Assembly (NCBI GenBank): GCA_016794365.1
Contig: JAEUKB010000041.1
Span: forward strand, 150,812-214,811
Direction of reading: 5' to 3'
Length of the DNA stretch: 64,000 nt
Source: Myxococcales bacterium
GTDB taxonomy: Bacteria > Myxococcota_A > Polyangia > Palsa-1104 > JAEUJZ01
Both the position numbers and the translations under genes were made by a program. Every line of letters begins with the position of its first letter. Positions within the stretch are counted from its first letter, which is position 1. The notes under the pieces are model-generated. The model ran no database searches, was not told where the DNA came from, and was given only the letters and a program-made list of their open reading frames with translations. This document shows, one piece after another, positions 30,948 to 40,476 of the stretch.

Positions 30948-32600
30948 CTAGAAGCGGTCTTTGCAGGGCTCGTACTTCGCAGCCGCCAAGGCCGGAGCAC
31001 TTCCCCGTCGAGCCGGTGGCTCATCCGAGATCATGCTCTGGTTGACCTTGATCTTGCCTTCTGCGTTCGCAGCGACGCAGGCATGACGCGCATACTCGGT
31101 CATCAGCCGCGCCCACTTGGTTCGCGCAAACTCCGCCGATAGCTCGTCCTTCTTCTTTTCAAACTCGGCCGGATCCGGCTCTTTTCGCTCTTTCAGCGTC
31201 GCGACGATGAATGCACCGCTCACATCAACGGGACCGACGATTTCACCAGGACTCAGCGCAAACGCTTTCTTCACCAGCTCCGCTGAGCTGCCAATGCCTG
31301 GAATCACATCCCCTTTGCGCGCAAACAGACCCGTCTCTTCGACCTGAATCCGCTGACCTTTGGCCTGCGCTTCCGCTGCGTCCGAGTCATCTTTCGGAAA
31401 CAGATCCGCCAGCTTGCCACCCGCGCGGAGCTTCGTCGCTGCATCGTTTGCGCCCGCTTGCGCCAGCTCTTTGCCCTTCGCAGCGCGATACAGCTCTTCG
31501 GCCAGCTCTTGCCGCGCTTTTTCCAGCGGAATGTCACCTTCGCGGAAGCCTTCGACCTTGATGACTTCCAGACCGCGCTCGCCACGCTCTGGACCGATGA
31601 GCTCACCTTCTTTGGCCGCGAAGATCTTGGTTTCCAGCTCGGCGCCAAAGTCAGTTGTCGCTTTTTTGCGCCATCCGAGGCTGCCACCGCGCTTTTTCGT
31701 CGCTTCGTCTTCCGACACCGCGAGCGCCACTTCCGCAAACGACTTGCCGCCTTGAATGCTCGTCAGCGCCGCCGTCAGCTTCGCTTTCGCTTCGTTTGCC
31801 TGCGCTTCCGTCGCATCTTTTTTCAGCTCGATCAGGATGCGACGCAGCTTCGCGCTCTTGTCTTGCTTGACGTAGAGCAGCTTGCGCTCCTCGTAGGTCT
31901 TTTTGATGTCCGCCTCGTGCGCAGCCGCCCACGCTTCGACATCCGCGTCACTCGCGACCAGCTCTTGCTCGTAACGGAACGGCGTGAACCGAACATACTC
32001 GAGGTTGGTCTGACGGCTCTTGTCGTCAAACTCGGTGCGGACTTCGTCAAGCGATGCCCGGGTTCCTACGCGCAGGAGCTGACGGAACTTATCGGCCAGC
32101 AGCTCTCGACGCTGAATTTCCACAAACTGCTTCATCGTCAGACGATACGAGTTCTGCACGACCATTCGCAGGCGCTCGTAATCGAGGACGTTGTTGCGCA
32201 TCGCGTACGGCTCGATCTTGCGCTGGATGCCCGCGACAAACATCGTTCCATCGACGAGAACCTTGGCTGCTTCATCTTCCGACACCAGCAGACCGGCTTG
32301 CTCTGCTTCGTGCGCCAGCAGCTCGCGCTCAATCAAGCGATCAACCACCACCTCGCGCAGACGGCCCGCTTGCGACTCGCCTCGGCTCGGCAGGCCCAGC
32401 GCAATGAACGCGTAGTTTAGCTCTTGCTCGCTCACGTCGCTGCCGTAGACCCGCGCTGCATAGCGACCACCGAGCCCTTCCAGCGGCGAATCTCCCGTCG
32501 GAGAACCCGGACCAAAGCTGACGATAAAGGCGGCGATGATGACGCCGAACAGAATGTAGACGATGGCAGACCGTGAGTTCTGCCGCACCGATTCGAGCAT
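30948..32600 (-). CDS. PpiD/SurA-type peptidyl-prolyl isomerase, membrane anchored
   Basis: 550 residues. A single N-terminal membrane helix (about 12-30, IVYILFGVIIAAFIVSFGPG), a SurA-like chaperone N-domain, and one parvulin (PPIC) domain centred at about 255-345 (RRILIELKKDATEAQANEAK, then GGKSFAEVALAVSED and GGSLGWRKK). This is the PpiD arrangement: an inner-membrane foldase facing the periplasm that helps secreted proteins leave the Sec channel. The length is a little shorter than E. coli PpiD (623). Confidence 0.85.
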   Translation of the reverse strand: MLESVRQNSRSAIVYILFGVIIAAFIVSFGPGSPTGDSPLEGLGGRYAARVYGSDVSEQELNYAFIALGLPSRGESQAGRLREVVVDRLIERELLAHEAEQAGLLVSEDEAAKVLVDGTMFVAGIQRKIEPYAMRNNVLDYERLRMVVQNSYRLTMKQFVEIQRRELLADKFRQLLRVGTRASLDEVRTEFDDKSRQTNLEYVRFTPFRYEQELVASDADVEAWAAAHEADIKKTYEERKLLYVKQDKSAKLRRILIELKKDATEAQANEAKAKLTAALTSIQGGKSFAEVALAVSEDEATKKRGGSLGWRKKATTDFGAELETKIFAAKEGELIGPERGERGLEVIKVEGFREGDIPLEKARQELAEELYRAAKGKELAQAGANDAATKLRAGGKLADLFPKDDSDAAEAQAKGQRIQVEETGLFARKGDVIPGIGSSAELVKKAFALSPGEIVGPVDVSGAFIVATLKERKEPDPAEFEKKKDELSAEFARTKWARLMTEYARHACVAANAEGKIKVNQSMISDEPPARRGSAPALAAAKYEPCKDRF

Positions 32601-32677
32601 GATGAAGCGCGTGCTCCTTTACTTGGGCCAGTGAATCTACTCGAGGGAGCCAGTACCAGGCAACAAAAGGCAGGCAG

Positions 32678-33526
32678 CTAGCTGCACGAGCCTCCGGTGC
32701 GACAGGTATTTACACCGCCACCGCAGTCTACGCAGCCAAGACCGGATGCGCAGTCTCCGTCGGTATTTTTGGTGGTGCAGACCGTTCCAACCGCGCCCAG
32801 CTTGCAGGTTCCGCTGAAGCTGTTGCACTGATTTTGGCACTCTACGTTGCGCAGACACGGCTGACCGTCTGCGAGCTTGCTACCGCACGTTCCCGCGACG
32901 GTGTTACAGACCAGTCCAGCCTTGCAGTTGCGATCGATCGCACACGGCTGGCCACTTTCTCCCGTCGAGCACTTGCCGACGCTACAGATTCCGCTCAAGC
33001 AGTCGAGGTTGAAGTCGCAGAACGAACCCACCGCGAGCGGACCGCACCAGTTTTTGCTGGGCAAGCACGTCATGCTTCCCGATGCGTCGCTGCCGCAGTC
33101 GCTGTCTCGAACACAGAACTCGCCCCGCTTGCGCAGTGCCTGACAGGTTCGTCCGTTACAGACAAGTCCCGTCGCACAGTCTGCATCGACGCTGCACGCA
33201 CAGCCCGAAGGACGAACAGACAAGCTGGTGCAGTCGGTGCATTTTCCGAGGCTGGCCCCGCCTGCGACATCGCACAGAAGCAGCCGCGTCTCGTCGTCGA
33301 AGCCAGTACACTGACTGTTGAGCGAGCAGCCGCAGCCCAGATCGCCACCTTGATCGCCGGGAACACAGACTGCTTCCGTCAGAGAGTCAATGTCTGCTTC
33401 GCTGCTCTTGCTCGCTCCGCAGCCGCCGAGGCTCGACGCCAAAACAGTTCCACAAAGCGTCATCCACAAGACCGCTCGCCGTGAACGTCTCGTCTGCGCC
33501 GTGGTTCGCTGCGTTGTCATGACCAT
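32678..33526 (-). CDS. Cysteine-rich lipoprotein (Dickkopf-like repeats)
   Basis: 282 residues with a lipobox (ASSLGGC) and a run of short cysteine repeats of the form C-x(4-8)-DxDC-x(2-6)-GxxCx(3-5)C, like those of secreted Myxococcota proteins. About 30 cysteines, so heavily disulfide-bonded and outside the cytoplasm. No catalytic motif. The gene is divergent from a beta-helix protein gene; the spacer 33527-33673 probably holds both promoters. Confidence 0.75.
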   Translation of the reverse strand: MVMTTQRTTAQTRRSRRAVLWMTLCGTVLASSLGGCGASKSSEADIDSLTEAVCVPGDQGGDLGCGCSLNSQCTGFDDETRLLLCDVAGGASLGKCTDCTSLSVRPSGCACSVDADCATGLVCNGRTCQALRKRGEFCVRDSDCGSDASGSMTCLPSKNWCGPLAVGSFCDFNLDCLSGICSVGKCSTGESGQPCAIDRNCKAGLVCNTVAGTCGSKLADGQPCLRNVECQNQCNSFSGTCKLGAVGTVCTTKNTDGDCASGLGCVDCGGGVNTCRTGGSCS

Positions 33527-33673
33527 CTCCTTCAGCCGATTTTTGAGAAGCTTAGCGCGCCTTCAGGGTGGGTGCGGATCTCAAAAAGTGTTAATAACGA
33601 CAATAGGTTACAAGGTCGGGCTGCTTGGACGAAGCATCGACCCAAGTCCCGACTCGCTTCGAGGAGAACGCTC

Positions 33674-34906
33674 ATGCAGAAGTCGCTTCCGGTGTTCGCT
33701 TGTTCGCTGCTCGCGCTTTCACCCCAGATCGCCGATGCTGCCGTCTGCAAGGTTCCTGGCTCGTCTGCCACCATCCAAAAAGCCGTCGATGACCCGACGT
33801 GTACGGACATTCAGCTCGAAGCGCAGGTTTACACCGAGCAGATCTCTATCGGTCGCGCCGGAATCACCATCACCGGCAAAGGTGCGGGACGAACCATCGT
33901 CAGAAGTCCGACGACGCGTGTCAAATCGAGCGTCAGCACCACGTTCCTTCAGCGCTACAGCTACGTCGTCGAGGTAAAGCCCGGAGCGCTCGCGACGCTG
34001 CGTGATCTGTCCATCGACGGACGCAGCAACGCAACCTGCACCGAGCGCTACTTCGGCGTTCGCTATCACAACGCCACCGGCAACTTAGAGCGCGTCGTCG
34101 TCGAAAACGTACGCGGCATGGGAACCAGCTTCTCTTCGTCGTGTAACAACATCTTTGCCGTCGCAGTCACCAGCGAAGGTACCGGCGGCGGCTCGGTTCA
34201 GATCACCCAATCGACCGTTCGCAACTTCCAGTCCGTCGGAGTGCTCGCAAACGGCGCCAACTCGGGTGTCATCGTCCAGAACTCGATCGTGCGCGGCGCG
34301 GGACCGCAGAACAGCTTGCCTCAGACGGGAATTCGCTACACAAACGGCGCATCGGGAGCCGCCGATCGCAACAACCTGTTCGATCTACGCTTCACCGGCG
34401 ATCCCTGTCGCGGCGTCGGCACCGGAATCGACTTTTATCGCGCCGGTCAAGCCTTCATCACCAGCAACGTCGTCGTCGATGCCGATCGCGGCTTGTGGCT
34501 GCGCGAAAACAACAGCCCGCAGGTTGCATACGACAACCGCTTCATCCGCAACTACTTGGGCATCCACAGCACGAGAAACGGCGACGGACAGGTCCGCATC
34601 AGCAAGAACGCGCTGTCAGAGCTGAAGCGCAGCACCGCAGCCACCGTCGAGAGCTGCTTTGCCCAAAGTGGTGACGGAATCGCCGTCGATGACGAGCTAG
34701 ACACCGTCGTCATTCAAAACAGCATCGCCGACAGTCCACGTAACGCGATCGAACTGGGGCTCGGGACCGAAAACCTCGACGTGCAGCAGAACCAGAGCGT
34801 GCGCTCGACGAAAAACGACATCGACGATCAGGGAACCGCCAACCGGCTCAGCCTCAATCGCTGCCAAAAGAGCGAGCCCGCCGGTCTGTGCGCGTCAACA
34901 CCGTAA
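33674..34906 (+). CDS. Secreted right-handed parallel beta-helix protein
   Basis: 410 residues from ATG 33674, with GAGGAG upstream; the open frame reaches back to 33572 but the signal peptide (KSLPVFACSLLALSPQIADA) begins at the chosen start. The mature part reads as successive short beta-strand coils (NNIFAVAVTSEGTGGGSVQI, SGVIVQNSIVRGAG, QAFITSNVVVDADRGLWL), as in NosD/pectate-lyase-like helices. Such proteins bind or cut polysaccharides; no catalytic residues are evident. Convergent with the lipoprotein at 34946. Confidence 0.75.
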   Translation: MQKSLPVFACSLLALSPQIADAAVCKVPGSSATIQKAVDDPTCTDIQLEAQVYTEQISIGRAGITITGKGAGRTIVRSPTTRVKSSVSTTFLQRYSYVVEVKPGALATLRDLSIDGRSNATCTERYFGVRYHNATGNLERVVVENVRGMGTSFSSSCNNIFAVAVTSEGTGGGSVQITQSTVRNFQSVGVLANGANSGVIVQNSIVRGAGPQNSLPQTGIRYTNGASGAADRNNLFDLRFTGDPCRGVGTGIDFYRAGQAFITSNVVVDADRGLWLRENNSPQVAYDNRFIRNYLGIHSTRNGDGQVRISKNALSELKRSTAATVESCFAQSGDGIAVDDELDTVVIQNSIADSPRNAIELGLGTENLDVQQNQSVRSTKNDIDDQGTANRLSLNRCQKSEPAGLCASTP

Positions 34907-34945
34907 CAGGCGACGCAGCGACGCAAAATGGCTCGCGATGTTTCG

Positions 34946-36649
34946 CTACGGAGCCAGACGCGGAGCCTTGCGCTCTCGACACTGCGTGGGCGTATTGGCG
35001 TCGGCACACGCTTCGGTACACGAGCGGAACGTGCTGCTCGATAGACCAGCGCGACTCAGACACTCTTGCCACGCAAACTCGCAGGCGGCGCGCTCTCGGT
35101 GACGCTGGGCAGCATTGAGTGCAGTTGTGACGCAGCGACGATAATCCGGCAGACAGCTTGCGCCTTGAAGCAGGTTGCGGCTGCACTGAAACTCACAGTC
35201 GGTCAGCCGTGACTTTTGCGTCTCGCGACCACAGCTTGGATCGTCTTCTTGTCCTTCAGGCAGCGAGGTCAAGTGAATGCCGGGCGTCAGTCCGGGATCA
35301 TCAAAGCGCAGCGCTTGGTGCGCGACCAAAGGCGGAGCATCCGACAGACTCTCGACCGGGACGCTCGGATCCACGGGCTGCACCGGATCCACCGGCACTG
35401 GCAAAGGTGCTGCTGGCGGCTTCGGTTTGGGCTTACTGACGACGGTAGGCTCGCCACTGCACGCGCGATCGATCGCTTTGAGCGTCTCGGGAGACAGACC
35501 GTGCAAAAACGCCTTCCCGACCGGCGGCTTGCTTCCCACAGCCAGCGGCGGTAGCTCGACGCCTTCAAACGGAAGAACCTGCGTGAACACGGGACGCACC
35601 GACTGTCCGATGAGATCCGGCGGAACCTGCGGTGTGTAGTCTTCGCTGTAGGCCGGATAGGCGACGTCGGGAGCCAGCTTGACGCGCAGCGCTCCACAGT
35701 GCGGCAGCGCATGACGAACCCAGCGCAGATCCACCATCTGCACGCCCGGACCGACAGGCTGGACGCGCACCTTGAGCGGACGCTCCTCGCTGCCTGCGCC
35801 GGAAGCCAGGTTGTCCGCGACGATTTGCAGCACCGCACTGCGCGCGACCAGCGTCGCCGGAGCGTTACAGGCAGACTCAGGCTGCTGATCATCCCACAGC
35901 GATGAGCTGGCGCTATCGACGGTGCGAACGCGATCCTCGGTGCCTTGCCAGGCGTGACCGATGATGCCGGTCAGGATCGAGACACCGACCAGACCGCCGC
36001 CCGCAAACGCGATCGTCTGAAACGTCGGCGTATCGATGAGTGATGTCGTCGCTGCCGAAGATGACGCAGACGATCCACCCACAATCGGTGTGGTCGTCGT
36101 GCTGGTTCCGGGCAACGTCGAAAGCGCTCCGCCCGCCAAAATGGATGCGCCGAGCCCGGTCAGGATGCCGCAGAACGCATAGCGCGCCTTGCTTCCATAC
36201 GAGATCGACGCGAGACAGCTTGCCAGACCGCCTGCCGCGATGGCACCACCCGCTGCGTAGGTAATAGGCGGACCGATCTTGGGATCCATCTGCGCAACCC
36301 AGCCACCGACACCAACGCCGACGCCCGCGCCGCCCGCAATGCCCGTAACGATCGCAGCGCCTTTCCACCAGTTGCCACCGAGTCGCTCGAACGTGCCGGT
36401 ATCGGTCCGACGCGTCTTGCCATACAGCGCGTGACGACAGCGCTGCGTCGAGGAGCCTTTGACCTGCACCACATAGCCATTGCCAGGCTCGGACAGCTCC
36501 CACGTCTCGACGGTACGCACTGTCTTGAGCCGCGTCGTCGCCGAGATCGGAACCTCGATGCCCTGTCGCCACTCACCTTGGTAGCAGCCCGTGCTCCCCA
36601 GCGTTCCACACGCGATTCCCAGACAAACGAGCGATCCCCCCGCGCGCAT
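34946..36649 (-). CDS. Lipoprotein of the traAB-like operon, unknown function
   Basis: 567 residues. Signal peptide with lipobox LGSTGC (Cys22). Residues about 95-250 contain several glycine/alanine-rich hydrophobic stretches (AAIVTGIAGGAGVGVGVGGW, ITYAAGGAIAAGGLASCLAS, IAFAGGGLVGVSILTGIIGH) that could sit in a membrane. A Pro-rich segment (about 395-425) precedes a C-terminal Cys-paired helical region (CEFQCSRNLLQGASCLPDYR). Its start overlaps the end of traB (36649/36650), so it is co-translated with the exchange genes. It is a candidate accessory factor; this is inference from context. Confidence 0.7.
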   Translation of the reverse strand: MRAGGSLVCLGIACGTLGSTGCYQGEWRQGIEVPISATTRLKTVRTVETWELSEPGNGYVVQVKGSSTQRCRHALYGKTRRTDTGTFERLGGNWWKGAAIVTGIAGGAGVGVGVGGWVAQMDPKIGPPITYAAGGAIAAGGLASCLASISYGSKARYAFCGILTGLGASILAGGALSTLPGTSTTTTPIVGGSSASSSAATTSLIDTPTFQTIAFAGGGLVGVSILTGIIGHAWQGTEDRVRTVDSASSSLWDDQQPESACNAPATLVARSAVLQIVADNLASGAGSEERPLKVRVQPVGPGVQMVDLRWVRHALPHCGALRVKLAPDVAYPAYSEDYTPQVPPDLIGQSVRPVFTQVLPFEGVELPPLAVGSKPPVGKAFLHGLSPETLKAIDRACSGEPTVVSKPKPKPPAAPLPVPVDPVQPVDPSVPVESLSDAPPLVAHQALRFDDPGLTPGIHLTSLPEGQEDDPSCGRETQKSRLTDCEFQCSRNLLQGASCLPDYRRCVTTALNAAQRHRERAACEFAWQECLSRAGLSSSTFRSCTEACADANTPTQCRERKAPRLAP

Positions 36650-38212
36650 CTAGTTCTGGCTCCGTATGATCACCGGCTCGACCTTGGGCTGCTCCGGCCC
36701 AGCTATCGACGGAAGCTGATGGCCTGGAGCCACTTTCAAGATCGTAAACTCGACCCGTCGATTGAGCGCCATGCCATCTTCGGTGGTGTTGTCGGCAATC
36801 GGACGACTCTTGCCAAAGCCTTGCGCACGCAGCCGCGATGGTTCGATGCCGCGCAGCAGCAGCCAGTTCAAGACCGAGTTTGCTCGTCGCTGCGACAGCG
36901 CCAGGTTGTACGCATCGTCAGCGCGTACGTCGGTGTGACCTTCGATCAGGATCTCCAGCCACTCGGGATGCGCCTTGATGTATTCGGCGATCTCTTCCAG
37001 CAGGTTCAAGGACTCGCCTCGGATTTCTTCGCGATCCGTCTCAAAGTGGATTCGCTCGAGCACCTTGATCTTGTTCTTATCGGCATAGACGCGCGGGCAG
37101 CCGTGCAGCGCTTTGCGTCCTGGCAGCGTCGGACAGTCATCCAGCCGATCGACGATGCCGTCCCGATCGGTGTCGCGCTCTGGGCAGCCGTTGTTTTCCG
37201 CCGGGCCCTTTTCCTCGGGACATTGATCAATCGGCGCAATCAGACCGTCTCCGTCGGGATCATCAGGTGGCTTTTTGAAGCTCTCGATCGCTTCGTATTC
37301 GCGGGTCTTGCCCGGCACCCACACCGCCGACAAAAAGTAGCGGAACGTCGGGATGCTAAAGCCACAGTCGGCACCGAAGTTAAAGCCCGTCGTAAACGTC
37401 ACGCCAAAAGAGGCATACCAGCGCAGACCCAGCATCGCCTCGGCAGGAATCTGACGAATCGAATCAGGCAGCACCTGAAGCGGCACGTTGAAGTACACAC
37501 CACCGAGTGTGCCGAGTCCCCAGCGACGAACCAGCGGCAGCTCTACACCGGCAGCACCGACGAACGCCGGTCCGAGCTTCACATCCATGAACTCGATCGC
37601 CGGACGAATGTGAACTCCAGCCTGCAGCGCGAGCAAGATTCCGTTGCCGAAGCGATAGTCGGCGACCAGACTCGGAGTAAACGTCACACGTCCGTCGCTG
37701 GCAAAGGCATCCTGATCGCCAGTTGGGAAGTTTACGCGACCTTGCAGCGACACACCGAAGCCGCTGGCGTACGACAGACGACGAACGAACGGCACCTTGA
37801 ACATGGCCGCCAGATCTCCGACGGCATTGCTCTTGATCGTGCCTTCTTCACCGATGACTTCCAGGTTCGACGACTGCTGAAACAGCACGATCGGCATGAC
37901 CAGGCCCAGCTCCAGCCAGTTCGACAAGCCGATCGCGCCCATCACGTCGAGTTCGAGCCGATTTTTGACCACATCCGCCGCACGCTGACCGTCGCTATTG
38001 AGCAGCACCAACGGATCGAGCGAGAAGCTGAAGAACGCACCAACGGCCCCCGACAAGTGCGACAGCGGCTGCGACTGCGGAATGATGATCAGGTCGCGCG
38101 GTCCTGGCGTCGGACGGAAGTTCTGCACATCGAAGCGCACGTTCTGCGCCGCTGCCTCACGCAGCCCGAAAATCAGCGTCAGCGCAGCCAGAAAAAGTCG
38201 TAACGCGCGCAT
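36650..38212 (-). CDS. traB: OmpA-family outer-membrane protein, TraB-like
   Basis: 520 residues: signal peptide (LFLAALTLIFGLREAAA), an N-terminal beta-barrel-like half (about 25-305), two thrombospondin type 3 calcium repeats (DPDGDGLIAPIDQCPEEKG and DTDRDGIVDRLDDCPTLPG at about 320-365), and a C-terminal OmpA peptidoglycan-binding domain (IHFETDREEI, ILIEGHTDVRADDAYNLALS, NRRVEFTIL). This architecture and its place next to a TraA-like gene match TraB, which works with TraA in myxobacterial outer-membrane exchange. It is 3 bp from traA. The name rests on context and architecture. Confidence 0.82.
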   Translation of the reverse strand: MRALRLFLAALTLIFGLREAAAQNVRFDVQNFRPTPGPRDLIIIPQSQPLSHLSGAVGAFFSFSLDPLVLLNSDGQRAADVVKNRLELDVMGAIGLSNWLELGLVMPIVLFQQSSNLEVIGEEGTIKSNAVGDLAAMFKVPFVRRLSYASGFGVSLQGRVNFPTGDQDAFASDGRVTFTPSLVADYRFGNGILLALQAGVHIRPAIEFMDVKLGPAFVGAAGVELPLVRRWGLGTLGGVYFNVPLQVLPDSIRQIPAEAMLGLRWYASFGVTFTTGFNFGADCGFSIPTFRYFLSAVWVPGKTREYEAIESFKKPPDDPDGDGLIAPIDQCPEEKGPAENNGCPERDTDRDGIVDRLDDCPTLPGRKALHGCPRVYADKNKIKVLERIHFETDREEIRGESLNLLEEIAEYIKAHPEWLEILIEGHTDVRADDAYNLALSQRRANSVLNWLLLRGIEPSRLRAQGFGKSRPIADNTTEDGMALNRRVEFTILKVAPGHQLPSIAGPEQPKVEPVIIRSQN

Positions 38213-38215
38213 CGG

Positions 38216-40357
38216 TTAGCTCCGCACTTTCCGCGCCAGCGACAGACCCAAACAGAGCAGCGTCATCAGCGACGCGAGCCACAGCCCTCGGTTTGCCCCT
38301 GGAGCGATTGGATCTTCCGTCGAGCCGATCTGCGCACCGCTACAACACAGCGCGCCACCGTGAGCCGTCAGTCCAGGCTTGCAGCGTCCCGAAACGCAGG
38401 TGTTGGTGTCTTTGGAGCAGCACTGCGTTCCGAGGCAGTCCGTGCTGCTTTCACAGTTTGGCGTACAAGCGCCATCGACGCAGATGCCGCACGGACACTG
38501 CGCATTGGTGAAGCACTCGACGCACTTTTTACCATCGCACACTTGGTTGGCTGGACACGGCGTCGCACACGCGGTGCTGCACTTTTGCGTCATCGGATCG
38601 CAGGTGCCGCCTTCGCCGCAGTCTTTGTCACTGCGACAGCGAACGCAGGTGGCGCTCTCGGTGCGATTGTCGGGCGTATAGCAGAACGGCTTGTCCGTCG
38701 GAGGCTTGCTTGAAATGCTACCGTCTGCCTCGATCACATAGTCGAGTCCGCACGTCTTGCAGTTGGGACCGCAGTGTCGATCGTCGGTACATGGCACACA
38801 GTCACCGCTGCGACAGAACGTACCGGCTTTGCAGTCGGCGTCATAGCGACACTGGACACAGACCTCGCCATTGAGGCAATAGGGACGAACGCCCTGTGAG
38901 TCATTCTTCGTGCTGTCCGGGCAGCTTACACATGACTTGCCGCAGCGATCGTCTGTGTTGCAATCGGGAATCTTATCGATACAGCGACCATTGAGCAGAT
39001 CACACTTGCTTCCGCCGCAGTCGGTATCGGTTCGACACTGAGAGCAGTTTCGTGCTTCAGGCTTCTTCGGATCTGTCGGTACGCAGAACTGACCAGGACA
39101 GCAGTTGCATGGATTTACGCACTTGCCCTGAACGCACTTGCGTCCTGCGCTACAGTCCATGTCATCTCGGCACTCAGCACACTGATAATCGCCATTCGGA
39201 TCGCGTGGATCACGAATGCAATATGGCTCTGGCGCAAGGCACTCTCTGCACGATTTTCCGCAGAACTGATCGCCAATGCACGGAGCACAGACCGCTGCTT
39301 CGTTACAAAACATGCCAGCATCACAAGTTCCCGCTGGCTGATTGGGAACATTGGCAAGGCTACGCGGACACTGCTTACAACGATCCGGCTGTCCATCGTA
39401 AGGAAGCACTCCAGAAGCCGTCTGAAAGAACTGCGTCGGCTGCGTATAATCCAACGAAAAATTATAAGTACCGAGCGGCTTCGCACCAACAGCATCAAAG
39501 GCTTCATCAATATCGACGAAGCTAGCATCAAACAAGACAGCCATTTCTAGCGCAGCAGAACCCGAAAACTGCGCATAAGTAATTTCTACCGGATAGATAC
39601 CAGGCTTCGCGAATCGCACGGTATTTGTTGTTCGCCACTTTTGCTGTCCAACCGATCCGCGACTGATCACCAATTTCGATTCAGGGCCCATCGGCGGTTT
39701 GGCTTTTGTGAAAATCGACATTGCGACGGCTTCATCAGAATAGAAGCCAAAATGCATTGCCTGATTGGTCCATTCAGGCAGAATATTTATATATCCACGA
39801 AATCGAGCACCAAATGGATTCGCAAGTGTTACTGGATCATTTGGAGCAACAGGAAACCAGCAACCATTGTCTTTTCCCATATACATAGGGCAGTTTCTGG
39901 TGCTGACAAAATCGCCTCGTGATGAACCATTCACGTTGTCGAAGAAGTTGGTTAAATCAAACGGAGACAGAAGCGTTCCGTCTACTCGCATTCCGCTCAT
40001 TGGACCGCCAATCGCGCCGTCCATATAAGCGTTCAGTGAGTCTGGAAAGTCATTGGCACCAACAGCCGGAAACCCGGATGGACGCGGCTTAAACACAGTA
40101 GAGGGATCGCCAGAAGAACCAAACGGTCGATACGCGGCGCAGAGGCCGGTGCCGGGGAGAATTTTGCCTTGCGCGTCGCGTGGGTTTGGGGCAACGGGGT
40201 CTCCTGTGATGGAGACCGTCTGAAGTTTCTGGGCAAACGCGCCGTGGAAAGGCCAGCCAAGCAGGCCGCACAGCGCGACCCATAGGCAGAGTGTGCTCCA
40301 CAAAGATGCGGAACTGCGACGGAGACAGGCACGCTGAGAAAAAGTGGAGACCCGCAT
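38216..40357 (-). CDS. traA: TraA-like outer-membrane exchange receptor (PA14-like lectin domain, Cys-rich stalk)
   Basis: 713 residues from ATG 40357 (an in-frame GTG at 40396 is possible). Signal peptide ending HGAFA. Residues about 90-315 form a PA14-like domain (FGARFRGYINILPEW, HFGFYSDEAVAMSIF, NTVRFAKPGIYPVEITYAQF), then many cysteine repeats (CRDDMDCSAGRKCVQGKC and similar) through about residue 665, and a C-terminal hydrophobic helix with an ArgLys tail (LASLMTLLCLGLSLARKVRS). This is the TraA plan: a kin-recognition surface receptor on a Cys-rich stalk. The usual MYXO-CTERM Cys is not evident, so its sorting tail may differ. The PA14 part is lower in GC than the rest. Confidence 0.82.
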   Translation of the reverse strand: MRVSTFSQRACLRRSSASLWSTLCLWVALCGLLGWPFHGAFAQKLQTVSITGDPVAPNPRDAQGKILPGTGLCAAYRPFGSSGDPSTVFKPRPSGFPAVGANDFPDSLNAYMDGAIGGPMSGMRVDGTLLSPFDLTNFFDNVNGSSRGDFVSTRNCPMYMGKDNGCWFPVAPNDPVTLANPFGARFRGYINILPEWTNQAMHFGFYSDEAVAMSIFTKAKPPMGPESKLVISRGSVGQQKWRTTNTVRFAKPGIYPVEITYAQFSGSAALEMAVLFDASFVDIDEAFDAVGAKPLGTYNFSLDYTQPTQFFQTASGVLPYDGQPDRCKQCPRSLANVPNQPAGTCDAGMFCNEAAVCAPCIGDQFCGKSCRECLAPEPYCIRDPRDPNGDYQCAECRDDMDCSAGRKCVQGKCVNPCNCCPGQFCVPTDPKKPEARNCSQCRTDTDCGGSKCDLLNGRCIDKIPDCNTDDRCGKSCVSCPDSTKNDSQGVRPYCLNGEVCVQCRYDADCKAGTFCRSGDCVPCTDDRHCGPNCKTCGLDYVIEADGSISSKPPTDKPFCYTPDNRTESATCVRCRSDKDCGEGGTCDPMTQKCSTACATPCPANQVCDGKKCVECFTNAQCPCGICVDGACTPNCESSTDCLGTQCCSKDTNTCVSGRCKPGLTAHGGALCCSGAQIGSTEDPIAPGANRGLWLASLMTLLCLGLSLARKVRS

Positions 40358-40417
40358 GGTAAACGCTTTGATGGCTCTAAAAACGATACCAGTCACAGAC
40401 GACGCCGGTCAATCAAG

Positions 40418-40453
40418 TGCCATGTGATTTCCGAGGAAGACATGGCATTTTTT
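40418..40453. terminator. Hairpin with T-run between the RND and traA genes
   Basis: An 8-bp inverted repeat (TGCCATGT at 40418-40425, ACATGGCA at 40440-40447) with a 14-nt loop is followed on the plus strand by six T (40448-40453). The T-run favours termination on the plus strand, yet flanking genes are on the minus strand. The hairpin may still limit read-through from the efflux operon into traA. Structure seen; role uncertain. Confidence 0.4.
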
Positions 40454-40476
40454 CAACCGGCGCGCGGGCTGCTCGT

